Below are positions 38,839 through 50,900 of a DNA stretch of 64,000 nucleotides, piece by piece. Location: the NCBI GenBank assembly GCA_036924285.1, contig JAYKYS010000004.1, positions 27,746,001-27,810,000 on the forward strand, given 5' to 3'. The position numbers and the translations under genes were made by a program. The notes beneath the pieces were generated by a model. That model had not been told where the DNA came from. It worked only from the letters and a program-made list of their open reading frames with translations, and ran no database searches. The first letter of the stretch is position 1; every line of letters begins with the position of its first letter. The stretch comes from Asterella californica. Its lineage: Eukaryota > Streptophyta > Marchantiopsida > Marchantiales > Aytoniaceae.

Positions 38839-39357
38839 CCCACTCCGTGTATACCCACTATCGGAGAAGTCCCCACCAGAACCTCCCGAGAACTCCGTGA
38901 TGAGAGAATCCCGCTAGCACACTCCCCAACCGGAAGTCGCAATCTCCGTCACCACCGTAACCACCACTTGCCTAACCCCGCTCCTACTGAGCTCACCTAT
39001 CCCCTACTAGGACGGTCAAGGTAAGGGCAACCTGTACCTGCCATCACCACAGGCAGCCTCTCACGGTCTGTTGGTCGTCACTCCAACCGCACCGTGAGAG
39101 AGACAAAGGTAGTCTGACTGGTCCGCAACTCCAGCCTCACTACCGACAGCACACTGGAGTGAACTCACTCCGGAAATCAAGCGCCAACACAAGCAAACGC
39201 GGCGCACAAACAAGAAGCAGAATATGGAGGGGTTCCAACCACAAGAAGTCCAAACGATAACCCTCCACACTCAAACATTCACATAAAGAGAAATCCAGCC
39301 CCACCCGGACTGACGTCTCCTCGTCGGTGACCACATGCACAATATATGGTCACCAAC
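38839..39357 (-). other. Element F 5' leader and primer-binding site
   Basis: No gene. The minus strand carries a primer-binding site TGGTGACCATATATTG (39355-39340), two nt from the TTACGACA LTR end at 39358. About 500 nt of untranslated leader precede the gag ATG. The mirror leader is at 40286-40802. Short ORFs here are duplicated by the inverted repeat and are not supported as genes. Confidence 0.6.
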
Positions 39358-39634
39358 TGTCGTAACTGACACTGGAGGTCACTAACTAGATGTCCACACC
39401 TCTAGTAGCTCCAAAAACATCCACGTGGTAGCTCTACTAGCTCACCCAAGACAACTGCCACCAACTGCCTACATACGCGTCTCTACGGTATAGACAAACA
39501 CTACCACAACTATAGCTTGCCCCTAATACTATGGGGTCGCCCTACCACTCCTCTAGGAACGTGCGAGAAGGTCTCCTACTACCTTAAACAAGTCCATAAG
39601 TACTTGCACGCATCCCTGTAGGACACCAAGAGCT

Positions 39635-39720
39635 ATTGGTCTAGTGATAAAGCCAAAGCTAAGACTAAAAAGTCAGGAGTCCAGGTCCAGAAATAATGTT
39701 GGGATGGGTGACCAGCTGGT
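39635..39720 (+). repeat. Possible Pol III-derived (5S/tRNA-like) SINE fragment
   Basis: TTGGGATGGGTGACCAGCTGG (39699-39719) contains GGATGGGTGACC (39702-39713), identical to the box C core of plant 5S rRNA genes. Just upstream, TTGGTCTAGTGATAAAG (39636-39652) resembles a tRNA box A. The mirror copy is at ~39928-40015 on the minus strand. It is too short for a functional 5S gene. It may be a SINE remnant or coincidence. Confidence 0.35.
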
Positions 39721-39830
39721 TTTACCCTTCCCACCACACTTTCACGCACGCCAGCAAGCTGGCTTGCGGCGGGCGCGGGCTCGGGCTCAGGCTCAGGCTC
39801 AGCTCCGCTCCGCCTCCGCACTCTCTCTCT

Positions 39831-40283
39831 GAGCCTGAGCCCGAGCCCGCGCCCGCCGCAAGCCAGCTTGCTGGCGTGCGTGAGAGAGGTATCCAAGTTC
39901 TAGTGTGTGGGAAGGGTAAAACCAGCTGGTCACCCATCCCAACACTATTTCTGGACCTGGACTCCTGACTTTTTAGTCTTAGCTTTGGCTTTACCACTAG
40001 ACCAATAGCTCTTGGTGTCCTACAGGGATGCGTGCAAGTACTTATGGACTTGTTTAAGGTAGTAGGAGACCTTCTCGCACGTTCCTAGAGGAGTGGTAGG
40101 GCGACCCCATAGTATTAGGGGCAAGCTATAGTTGTGGTAGTGTTTGTCTATACCGTAGAGACGCGTATGTAGGCAGTTGGTGGCAGTTGTCTTGGGTGAG
40201 CTAGTAGAGCTACCACGTGGATGTTTTTGGAGCTACTAGAGGTGTGGACATCTAGTTAGTGACCTCCAGTGTCAGTTACGACA
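39831..40283 (+). repeat. Right inner arm and F' 5' LTR region
   Basis: Mirror of 39358-39804. It ends TTACGACA at 40283, followed by the primer-binding site at 40286. The LTR start is uncertain; TGTAGGCAG at ~40168 is one candidate, giving a ~116-bp LTR. No gene. Confidence 0.5.
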
Positions 40284-40802
40284 GTTGGTGACCATATATT
40301 GTGCATGTGGTCACCGACGAGGAGACGTCAGTCCGGGTGGGGCTGGATTTCTCTTTATGTGAATGTTTGAGTGTGGAGGGTTATCGTTTGGACTTCTTGT
40401 GGTTGGAACCCCTCCATATTCTGCTTCTTGTTTGTGCGCCGCGTTTGCTTGTGTTGGCGCTTGATTTCCGGAGTGAGTTCACTCCAGTGTGCTGTCGGTA
40501 GTGAGGCTGGAGTTGCGGACCAGTCAGACTACCTTTGTCTCTCTCACGGTGCGGTTGGAGTGACGACCAACAGACCGTGAGAGGCTGCCTGTGGTGATGG
40601 CAGGTACAGGTTGCCCTTACCTTGACCGTCCTAGTAGGGGATAGGTGAGCTCAGTAGGAGCGGGGTTAGGCAAGTGGTGGTTACGGTGGTGACGGAGATT
40701 GCGACTTCCGGTTGGGGAGTGTGCTAGCGGGATTCTCTCATCACGGAGTTCTCGGGAGGTTCTGGTGGGGACTTCTCCGATAGTGGGTATACACGGAGTG
40801 GG

Positions 40803-41514
40803 GTGAGGTATCGACTACCTACACCATTGCCGTCAGTTGTTCCAGAGGACGAGTCAGACGCAGACAGCGCGTTTTCTGGTGGTGAGTCTAGTGTCACCAC
40901 ACCGTTGTTGTGGGACATGGACGAGATCTATGGGGCCACGAAGGGGCCTCGACGTTACTCGGGTACAGTTGGTACCATTGAGCTGGATGACTTCATCCAG
41001 GAGTTCGACAGTTGGTGCGATCTGCAGCAGATGCGGAACCCACAGCTGTTTACACCCTTCATGGCGTGGAAGGGTTTGTTCCAGCACTTGGAGGGACCGC
41101 CGATGGACGATTATCATGAGTTCAGGCGAGATTACAGTGTTGAGATCGAGTTGTGGAGACAACATTGGTCTCCCAACTACGTTTCTATCACTACTGGCGC
41201 AGTTTCGGGAGGCGTAGCACCTGCGAGTTCGGGTGCCAGTAGCAGTGGTACAGCCGCAGGTGGCGGAGTACCTACTACCAGCGGTGCGTCCACAGGTAGT
41301 GGAGCAGGTGGTAGTATGAGCGGGATACCACCAGGGTTTAACCCTGTGGTTCAGTTCTTCCAATGTTTGAGGAAGAACTATCAGGGTGTGCGGACCGACA
41401 AGTTGAGGAGTCTGCAGGAGTTCCAGCGGAAGACTGGAGAGAGCCTACGCGAGGCATTTACTCGCATGAGGCGGTTGATCAGCGTTACCCAAGGGGTGAC
41501 GGAAGCACAGGCAG
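40803..41514 (+). pseudogene. gag: Element F' Gag, N-terminal part (split by element C)
   Basis: Mirror copy of F gag with the CAG codon intact where F has TAG. The reading is open to 41514, where the C LTR begins after GGCAG (41510-41514). The rest resumes at 60953 after the duplicated GGCAG. Before C inserted, F' gag may have been intact. The ORF runs a few codons into C LTR sequence (to 41564), which is not part of the gene. Confidence 0.88.
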
Positions 41515-42627
41515 TTTCGCGCACCTACCGTCTTGTTGCGTCAGCGGAAGCTCTAGCTCCGTAGGTCGCAAACTTTACACCGCTAACCTGCAAACACAAT
41601 CACAAGTTAGCGTCCATGCACCACTTACCTTAGTTCTGTTTGGTCCGGACCGGAGCCGGACCGTCTCCCTAATCATCAAGCTCAGCCATCCTAAGTCCCG
41701 ACTTAGATCCGACTAAGTTGGTCCCAAACATGAGCAAGTCACAATATGACTTGGGGCGGACTTCCCATAAAGTCCAGGGTCCTAAACGGTGCCTCCAGCA
41801 CACCTAGCGGCCCAACCGCCCGTGATGTCCGTCTGGGTCTAGGCTCCCGAACGGTGGTCTGACCCGCCGACTCGTTCCCTAGTCTTGCCCCAGCCCTTGC
41901 ATCGTTCCTAAGTCCAGACATCCAAATCTGGATCGGAACGTGCCTTGGAACCGGCCCAGCCATCACCTCATGCCCCCAGAGTCCGCCCGCCGAACCCTGG
42001 AGTCGGGTGACTCGTCCTGGCCCATCCAGGCATCGAGCCCCCCTCATATATACTTCTGGGGATCGGCGGCCCCGCCCTCCTCTTTGGTCCCTGAAAATTA
42101 TACCACAACCCGATTGTGGTTCGGCCATAACTTCCAGCTCGGAGGTCAGATTGAGGAGTGTTATATATCACTGGAAAGCTCTCGACGAGATCTTTCCAAT
42201 GATACCTCACTCGCCTCGAGATCTTACGTGGAGCTCCGTCCACGACCTAAAACGTCCCTGGAGCTCCAACACTTAGCAGTTTTTCCGAAAACCTGTGGTC
42301 CAGACCCAGGGTCGAACCCTGTGGTTCGTCTGCGTCTCGGACCCACGTCTCGGACCCACGTCTCAGACCTATGTCTGAGACTCATGTTTCAGCCCGTTCT
42401 CAGACTCGCCCCCTTAGGTCAGCGTTCGTCTGGGGCCCTCTTGGGTAGGCCCTTATGTCCTAACCCAAGGTTCTAACCTTGGTTCAGAGAACCACTTAGG
42501 GTTCTTCTGATCCCGACTTCCCGGCCAAGCCGTTAAGTCCTACTCGCAGCGTTCACAACCTAGCGCAAGTCCGCTAGGGTTCTGTTGTTCGCGTCTGCGC
42601 CCGATCTTGAGAATGAGGGGCGCGACA
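41515..42627 (-). repeat. Chromovirus C 3' LTR (1113 bp)
   Basis: Plus strand TTTCGCGC...GCGCGACA (imperfect inverted ends TGTCGCGC/GCGCGAAA). It is flanked on the outside by GGCAG. It matches 59822-60947 except that the latter has one extra 13-bp unit of a GTCTCGGACCCAC-type tandem repeat (two versus three units near 42340 and 60640). A purine tract (AAAGTGGGGGTGAG on the minus strand) abuts it at 42628. Confidence 0.92.
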
Positions 42628-43354
42628 CTCACCCCCACTTTGGAGGTTGATGCCCTCATCAACAATGATCCTTTAAGTTAACACCAAGTTCAAAATGGGT
42701 AGCCAACCCCTTGGCGCCAGAATTGCGTTCTGGTAGCTAACCCGCAATTCCCTTCTTGGCTTGAGTCTTAAGTTGTCGCTAGAACCCTTAGAAAATTCCA
42801 ACTAGTCTCGGGAAAAGCCTTACCTTTTTGGCTTACCCTAAACAAAACTAGTTGGCAACTTCTAAACATTCTACTTAAGACTCTAACTTGCAAACTATAA
42901 GTATTCACACCTACTTACGAGGTCCCCCGAAACTCACTTTCCGGTCGCAACCTGATTTGACTTAGACGCGAGACTAAGTTTACTTTGTAGAAAACCACAA
43001 AGCAAGATCACCCGAAGCCCCAAGACAAGTATGAAAGTTCATACTTGCTTTGCCAACGCTACGGCAAACCTAAGTCTTGACATCAAGACTTAGTCTTGAT
43101 TTAGATGCTTATCCAAACCAGCTCGCTTCCTTTGAGTGTGCTTCGTTCCTCCTCTTGACAACATCCTAGGCATCTGATCAGAACTAGTCATAGCCATGCA
43201 CTACCAATACACTTAGACAATTTTTCAAGAAACAAAATCTTTATTTCCAAACACAAGTAAAGTACAAAGTCCATCGGCCAAATTCGCCTCAAGTTGCTAC
43301 TCGTATGGTTCGTCGTTTCTTCACCCCTTGCTGGAAGGAGATGTCCTCATCTTG
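42628..43354 (-). other. Element C 3' untranslated region
   Basis: No ORF of interest. It contains the polypurine tract next to the LTR and ~700 bp of AT-richer sequence between the chromodomain stop and the 3' LTR. Confidence 0.6.
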
Positions 43355-44449
43355 TTAACGCCCTTGTTGTCCTTGCCTCCGTTTGAAGAGGTCTAATACT
43401 TCGCTCGCATGTGCGAGATCTTCCTCTGGCACCCAAGTTGCTTCCTTCAAATGGTAATTACGCCATTTGACCAAGTACTCCATCCGGTTTGATTTGCGCC
43501 GAGATTGCAAAATGGACTCCACCTCATATTCTGCTTCGCCTTGCACGACATCAGGTTGAGGCCTAAGAACCTGTTTGCGCTCCGGTCGCAAATCATCCTT
43601 GAAGTGTTTCTTTAGTAAAGAAACATGGAAAGTCGGATGCAACTGCCACTCGCGAGGAAGGTCTAAGGTATAGACGTCGTCGTGCGGATTCTTGACAATG
43701 ACAAAAGGTCCCGCGAACTTTGATGAGAACTTCGCCGATATATCCTTCGGAAGTGTGAAGTTTTTCGCACTTAACCATACTTCTTCGCCCACTTGAAACT
43801 TCACTTGCCGCCGATGTTTGTTTACCTGCTTCGTGTACCGTTGCTGCGCCTTCTCGAGGTTCTTCTTAACTTGCTCCTCGCGCCGCTGCATTGCCGCCAC
43901 CAACTCTTCGGCTGATGTTTGCCGTGTTCTTGGTCGTGCCGATGTAGAACTCCCTGCAAGAGTCAAGTCAAGAGGCCCTTCTGGCTCACGTCCGTAAGCC
44001 AGCAAGAAAGGCGATTCGCCGGTTGTCGAATGCTTCGTGGAATTGTAGCAATACTCCGCAAGACTGAGCCACTCCGCCCAATCGCTTTGGTCCGCGCTCA
44101 CATAATTCCTCAAGTATTGATTCTGAACCGAGTTAACTCGTTCCGTTTGCCCATCTGTTTCTGGATGAAAGGCGGTACTAAATTTTAACTTAGTCCCCAA
44201 TTTTTGGAACAAGTGTTTCCAAAAGGCACTTGTGAACTTAGAGTCCCGACCTGAAATAATACTCCGAGGTAATCCATGTGAACGCCACCAAGTATCTAGG
44301 AACAACCGAGAAGTCGTGAACGCTGTTGCAGTGTCCAAGGTCGGAGCAAACTTCGCTAGTTTGCTAAACCGATCAACTATCACAAAAATTGCATTGTATC
44401 CATTTGAGTCAGGCAGAGAGGTAATGAAGTCCATGCTAATGCTTCCCAA
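43355..44449 (-). pseudogene. Element C integrase C-terminal half plus chromodomain
   Basis: 364 codons: integrase core from S-M-D-F (first catalytic Asp) through S-G-R-D-S-K-F (second) and G-Q-T-E-R-V (Glu), then a GPY-type module (F-A-G-P-F) and a C-terminal chromodomain (residues ~310-355: Y-E-V-E-S-I-L, Y-L-V-K-W, T-W-V-P-E-E-D-L). The chromodomain places C among the chromoviruses and would tether integrase to methylated histones. It is separated from the upstream RT/RNase H part by a one-base deletion near 44445-44460. Confidence 0.88.
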
Positions 44450-45485
44450 GGTCTGGCTGGAATCGGCAAAGGATGAAGCAATCCTTGTTTCTTCTCATAA
44501 GAAACACGATTCGCTTGACAGGTTACGCATGTTTTCACAAAGTGGGAAACATCGTCTTTCATGTGGGGCCAATAAAACTTTTTAGCGATTACCGCTAAAG
44601 TGGACTTTTCTCCTTTATGGCCTGATAAGGGCACATCATGAGATTCTTTTAACAACTTGGTCCTAAGTTTTCCTTGTCCCACATAAACCCGACTTTGCTT
44701 GAACATGAGTAAACCATGTCTTAGCTGCATGTTCTGCAACTTCACCCCTCGCTTGAGTTGTTCCAAGTAGTCCTTCGCTTGGTCATCGCCCATGTAACCT
44801 TCACGTATTCGCCTCTCCAAGTCTGACTCCTTAGGATACATAGCTCGCAAAATCTGTGTTGACGATGGAAGATATTCCTCCTTGCGACTCAAGGCGTCAA
44901 GAACCACATTGTCCTTTCCCGCTTTGTGGATTAATTCCACGTTCATGAGCGCCAAGGTATCGTGCCATCGTAGTTGCTTTGGCGTCACCCGATCTTGCGT
45001 CTCAAAGTACTTGAGCGAAATGTTATCAGTATACACTTGGGTTTTGTGAAGTCCCAAGTAATGCCGCCATTTCCTCAAGCAATGAACCACCGCGAACAGT
45101 TCCTTCTCGTGAGTCGGCCATCGACTCTCTGTCCCAGATAACTTCTTGCTTTCATATGCTACAGGTTTTCCATCCTGCACCAACACTCCGCCAATCGCAT
45201 AGTCGCTCGCGTCCGTGTGCACTTCGAATGGTTTGTCGAACTCCGGCAGCTTCAAAACTGGTGCCTTTGACAAAATAGCTTTGATCGTCTGAAACGCATC
45301 ATCCACCTCCTTGGTCCAACTTACCTGTGCGTCTTTGCCCGTCCAGTCCGTCAGCGGCTTCGCGATCTTTGAAAACCCCTTCACATACTTGCGGTAGAAC
45401 TGCGCCAATCCTAAGAATCGCCGCATCCCCTTCACTGTAGTCGGAGGCTCCCAAGTCACAATCGCATCCACTTCTGCATATCCGG
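44380..45485 (-). pseudogene. Element C RT C-terminus - RNase H - integrase zinc domain
   Basis: It carries the end of RT (R-R-F-L-G-L-A-Q-F-Y-R-K-Y), RNase H (H-T-D-A-S, E-K-E-L, Y-T-D-N) and the integrase HHCC domain. Its 5' edge is cut by the B2 LTR at 45486, and the RT catalytic core is missing (not present on the other side either). The apparent ORF extends into the LTR to an ATG at 45585, fusing ~33 LTR codons to RT in frame. The 3' end is frameshifted relative to the next segment. Confidence 0.87.
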
Positions 45486-47890
45486 TATCGTATAACGTGT
45501 TTTTCTGTCTAGGAATACACGGGGTATATGGCTGTGTAGAGGTATGTGGATTGACAAGGTTGGATCTAGATCTGGATGTTTCCACTCAAATGTTTCACTA
45601 TCTACTCTTCTAGCCTGAGTGACCTTGTATCCGCTCGTCTCAAGTTTAAAGCTTGCTACGATCCAAGGTTACGTATAGGTTGCATAAACTTGTGTTACAA
45701 ACAGATCTTTTGTATTCTAACTAAAAATACTCAGATCTGTATTATCTAACTGAAGTTATTCATCTATATCACTAGAAGCCTGACTTCTGAATAGCTCCCC
45801 AGCGACGCTAACTGGCCATCAATCCAACTATCACAACTTCATAGTACAATCAGAAGATACTAAGATCACTCAATCAACTTGATAGAGTATCGATACAACT
45901 TGCTGTACACCCTGGTCTACCGAGTATTCCAGCAAGGCAAAACATGCATAATCCAAAACACTATTCAGATCTCAATATAGCACCAACGGCGGTAGTACCT
46001 GGCAGCTCCGAGAACCCAAACAGCGGCTTAAGACTCATGGTGGCTCCGTTCTCCTTCATCACCAAGAGCTGAAATCAGCCCCACACCTTCCAATGTCGAG
46101 TTGTATGCAGGTATGGCAGTTTCAGCAACAAACTCCTCTCCAAATTGCTCGAAAATGATCAAATTGACAATAGATGATACCGAAAAAACCCGAAACTGCT
46201 CATAACAGAAGTATTTTTGAACTTTGAGATCTCAGTCCTTCCAAACTACTCGACCAATGATGATCAAACTTCACAGGAAGCTTGATTGGACCCTTCACTC
46301 CTACCCTGAACAATTTTCAGGTCGAAATCTCAAATCAATTCTCAGATATGGATCAAACCGTAATCTGTGCTAACTTCAGAGCTTTACAGACCCAGGTACA
46401 TTTGATCCAAGATTCTGAACAAACTACTCGACCATTTGAGGTGAAACTTCCCAAGTATCTTACTGATAAGACATTCTTCAATCCTGGAAAGTTTCACTCA
46501 GAAATTCGACTCAGATCTTAAGCAATAGCAAACTATCCATGGCTATCACAGTTCGCTGTCCCCGCCTTATCCCATCTGCACTTCTCAACTTCAATCGGTC
46601 GGTTCAGAATCCAAATCGATCAAGAAACTGACCAAATTGATATCAAAATGACCAGCACGCCGTCAGTTCTCCAACCCAACAGACAGCTCCTCAAAACTCC
46701 TCGCGAGTCTCTCAGAACAACCAGAAACGTAGCAGTAGGTACAAATTTCACCCCCCTCCACTCAATTGATCATAACGCGCTCATACTTTCATCAAATCGA
46801 TCGATTCTTCAGCCCAGATTGTAGCCCCGGTCGAGAGCTCTCCAACCATACCCTCCGTTTCGCGAATGGACCTCTGAAGCCTCCAGAAACCACAGAAACG
46901 TCGCGAGGATCAGCTAGAACACCATTGGTCCAAAAGTGGACCAATAAGAGCAAAAAGAACTTTACTTTTTGTCTTTTCTCCTCTTAACTTTTCCCTTAGA
47001 ACGAATTTTTACTCTCCAAGGAGACACAAGACATCAACAACACTCTAAGACTTCACAAAATCCTTCAGATATGTCGATGGATTCTTCGCGGTCCGTAACT
47101 ACACAGAAGCGCTCAACTAGAATGAAACCAGTGAGCCGCAGACTAATACAACGTCAAGATTACAACCTGAAAACGTTCTACAATAAAAGGTACGACAAAA
47201 GGAAATGGTGAAGCTATCACTCGATTGTAATATTCTTGCCCGAAGTTTCTCACGATCCAAGCCCCATGATTGATCTTCGGTCTGCAATGGCACCGGACAT
47301 CGACCCAAAGGTTGAAAGGAACGTTCGATGGATAGTTGAGATCCATCGTTCTTCACAACAAAATGTACACCGTCATATCCCAAGTCTCTCCGTATGTTAC
47401 GATTGGAAGGATCACCGGAAGCTGTAACTCCATCACCCTCCCCATGAACTCATCACCAAAGTACGCAACTAACCACTGTCGAAAGTGATCGCGGTGGATG
47501 CAATGAAGCTTGATGTGAAACGGATTCGGGAAAGGAAGATCTGGAACCGGTAACACACCTCCGTCCATAACCACCACTCCTGCAGTTCTTCACTCCTCCA
47601 TGCAGACCACCGAGAACCCTTACGAATCACCCGCTGAGAGAGAATGTCGTATGAACCTTCGACCCCCCATTTTATACACAATCGCGGCGACAAGGACCAC
47701 TGAAGTGAACGCGCACAGATCGATGACTTGGCACATTCCTCTACCGTGCGATCACTTAAACAGATAATCACAAACGTGGCACTCATCACACCGTTCGGCG
47801 AGTTACGCGATACGGTTCACGAAACACGGAAAAGAAACACAACATAGGTTACACAAGAATTTCACACAGGAGCCGAACCACAACATGACA
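45486..47890 (-). repeat. Element B2 3' LTR (2405 bp)
   Basis: Plus strand TATCGTATAACG...CAACATGACA. Equal in length to 53891-56295, and I noticed only about six differences, all transitions. The outer flank is CCGG (45482-45485), as at the solo LTR. A purine tract (AGAAGGGGTGGA, minus strand) abuts at 47891-47902. TATAAAAT (minus) at 47669-47676. Confidence 0.93.
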
Positions 47891-47953
47891 TCCACCCCTT
47901 CTAAACTTGCGCATCCTCTGGTATGCGCCAACACTCACAAGTTGTGGTCGGCA

Positions 47954-50900
47954 TCACACTATATCTTCATCTTCTTCAATGATGTCGTTGGCAATATCTT
48001 CGTCATCCAAATCTTCTCCGTCATCATCCAAGATATCAAACTCTGCTCCGACTTCCTCCATGCTTATCCCTTCATCTCGCTTCTTGAAGAGTTTCACACG
48101 CTTGCCTGCAATGGGAACCTTGAGCTCTGCCCCATCAAGCTCTCTTAGTGAATAAGTGGCATTGTCAAGCACGACAAGAACCACATACGGGCCGAACCAT
48201 CGCTTAGAGAATTTTCTAAGCGCACTGTGTTGGTTGTCCAAGCTACTATCGTAGACCAACACCCAATCTCCTTCTTTAATCTCCTTTGGCCTTAATCGAT
48301 GACGCTTATCGAATCTGTCTTTGTTTCTCAAGCGCGCCTCTTTCAGCTTCTCCAATGCAATCTCTACATCTTCAGGTCTTCTCTCTAGTTGACGGATTCG
48401 GACAGCAAGAAGATCTTCTGTAGACATACCATCCTCCCAAGGTAGAACACTCCAAGTAGGTATGTGCTCCTCAATGGGCATGATAGGTTTCTGCCCCTGC
48501 ATCAACTCCGCCGGCATATATCCCGTAACTGAACTATGAGTCGAACGATCAGCCCATAATGCAAACGGAAGAAATCTTGGCCATTCTCTTGCCCTCCCCT
48601 TGCAAGCTTTCACAATAGCTTTCACAATAGGAGGATGACCACGTTCACTCTTCGCATTACCTTCTGGATTGTAGGCTGTGGTGAGAGCTAACTTCACACC
48701 ACACCTCTTGAAGAACGCTTTAGCCTCATCATTGTTCAGCTCCCCTCGATCAGCCGTGATCTTCCCAACACAACCATATCTACAAATCACATCTTCCAAC
48801 AAGAATTTGCAGACTCCCTCTGTGGATTTTGTCCGTAAGGCTCGCCCTTCCACTTGGTTGGACAATTCCTCACGTGCCAAAACTAAGTATCGCATCTGCC
48901 ATATACCAACTGGCATAATAACAAGATCTACTACCCACTTATAATGCATTGCAAGTGGATAAGTAGGATGTAATCCATCTCGATGCCGAATTCCTGAATA
49001 CTCTTGACAAGTTTGGCATGTCTCCACAAATTGAACTACATCTCTGTACATGTTACGCCACCAATATCTCTCCTTCAGCTTTGTAAAGGTGGCATAAATA
49101 CCTCTATGTCCTGCCCACAAGCTCTCATGAAACTCCTGCATGAGTAACTTCTGCATGTCAACCTTGCACACAACCCTTTGTGGCATCTTACCACCTTGCT
49201 TAGCATGTTTCCACAAATAACCACCTTGTAGCAAGTAGTTATAAGCCTTCCTCCTGATTTGTTTAAAGTGGGCATCACTCCATCCTGGCTGTCTAGTCAA
49301 CATGCTTAGATAGCGTCCTATGTCTATCCATTCTCCTTCATATATCTCTTCCATGAACGGTTTCGAATGCTCACTCTCACCTCCTTGAGCTCTACAGAAA
49401 ACAGTAGTACCAACGTCTTCTGTATCTTCTATCATCTCCTCCTCATCCTCATACCTCGCACGAGATAACATATCAGCTACTGGATTGTTCTTCCCCGCTA
49501 TGTGTCGAAACTCAGGATTTAAGGACTTGATGTAAGCAATCCAGCGTAGCATAGCAATATCAGGGGTGTTACAATTTGTAATCATCCCTAATAGTGGTAA
49601 ACAATCTGTTTCTACTATTACTGGCGCTCCAATCAAATAGTCCTTTTCAGCTTTCATAGCTGTAACTACTCCCCATAACTCTCTCTTCACTTGAGGATAG
49701 TTTCTATGTCGCTCACTCAACACCTTTGCTCCAAATCTGACTGCAAAGCGATTCTCTTCTTCATCATCCTGTCCTACTGCCCATCCAATGGCTATCGGAC
49801 TAGTATCAACAGTAAGTATCACTGGTTTGCTATCCTCATAGCTCACACGACGAAGTACAGGTGGAGAAGATAACAATTGCTTCAATCTCTGAATCGCCTC
49901 AGTATGTCTCTCCTCCCATGCAAACCTCTTGTGCTTTCTCAACAGATCGTAAAGAGGATCTGCCACATGTGCAAAATGTGGAATCCACACATGATAGAAG
50001 ACACAAGCTCCAAGAAACCTTCTCACCTCTGTTGTTGAACCACAAGTATCCTTCATCCGCCGTATAGCATCCACTTTACCAGGATCAGGCTTGCGTCCAA
50101 ACCATCCACATAAGTGCCCCACAATCACAACCTCTCGCACTTCAAATGAAGACTTGGCACCTGATAGTGTCAAATGCGCCTCTTCAAGTCGTGATAAGAT
50201 TTTATCACAATCTGAAATGTGATCAGCAACAAAGTTTCTACACCCCTTCTGATCCATTGTCTCATCTTTCTCCTCCTCAACGCATCCTTTAATTGGAATG
50301 TCATCCAAGAAAGGCATGGTCTTCTCAGGAATGAACTCACGGAGAACCTTGTTCATCCCGTTCATCATGTGCGCTACCGAGTTTGTTGCTCCTTGTGGTA
50401 GTGTGCACATTCTGACCAACCCCAACGGTGTCCTCATGGTGGTGATATCTCTACTCTGTTCAGCAAGTTGAAACTGATCGTATCCAGAGTAAAGATCTCC
50501 TATAGAGTAAATAGCCCTCCCAGCAAACGCTTCAGCAAACTCTCCGACGATAGGTCCTATGCCTGTATTTCTGATGGTCACTTGGTTCACAGGTTGCATA
50601 TCTTGGATGAACCGTAATGCACCACTCTTCTTTGGTACTGTAAACCAACGACTAGAGTATGGTGCAAATGATGGTTCCAAGATCTTCATCTGCATCTTCT
50701 CCTTCAAGAGCTCTATGAGTTTTGGTAAATGCGCTCTAGGTACAGGAATTGGCCTCAAGTCCCAAGGAGCATGTGGAACTGTGAATATGATCATTGGCGC
50801 CACAATGCTAGGATCTACACATCCGATTTCTGAGGCTTCAAAAGCAAAAGCTTTCCCGTGCCTAGTTAACATCTCCCTAAACCTATTCTCCTCCACAGAC

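Larger units (their letters stand above)
35079..39804. repeat. Left arm of giant inverted repeat (F / F')
   Basis: Base for base, with few differences, 39804 down to 35079 mirrors 39831-41514 plus 60953-64000 once element C is removed. The base paired with the last base of the window is 35079, so the arm continues beyond. Arm length within the window is about 4.7 kb. The centre is near 39817, with a ~26-nt loop (CT/CG-rich) flanked by GGGCTCAGG-type repeats. The arms differ near the centre by an indel of roughly 20 bp (39742-39760 versus 39880-39915). Confidence 0.93.

Noticed and set aside
39635..39720. Functional 5S rRNA or tRNA gene
   Set aside because: Only the box C core and a weak box A are present; no full-length fold or terminator was found.
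39644..39997. ORFs across the palindrome centre
   Set aside because: Mirror-image low-complexity products of the inverted repeat.
41739..42476. ORFs of 91-178 aa on both strands inside the C LTR (repeated at 60046-60768)
   Set aside because: Duplicated only because the two LTRs match; open on both strands because of GC-rich composition; no domain.
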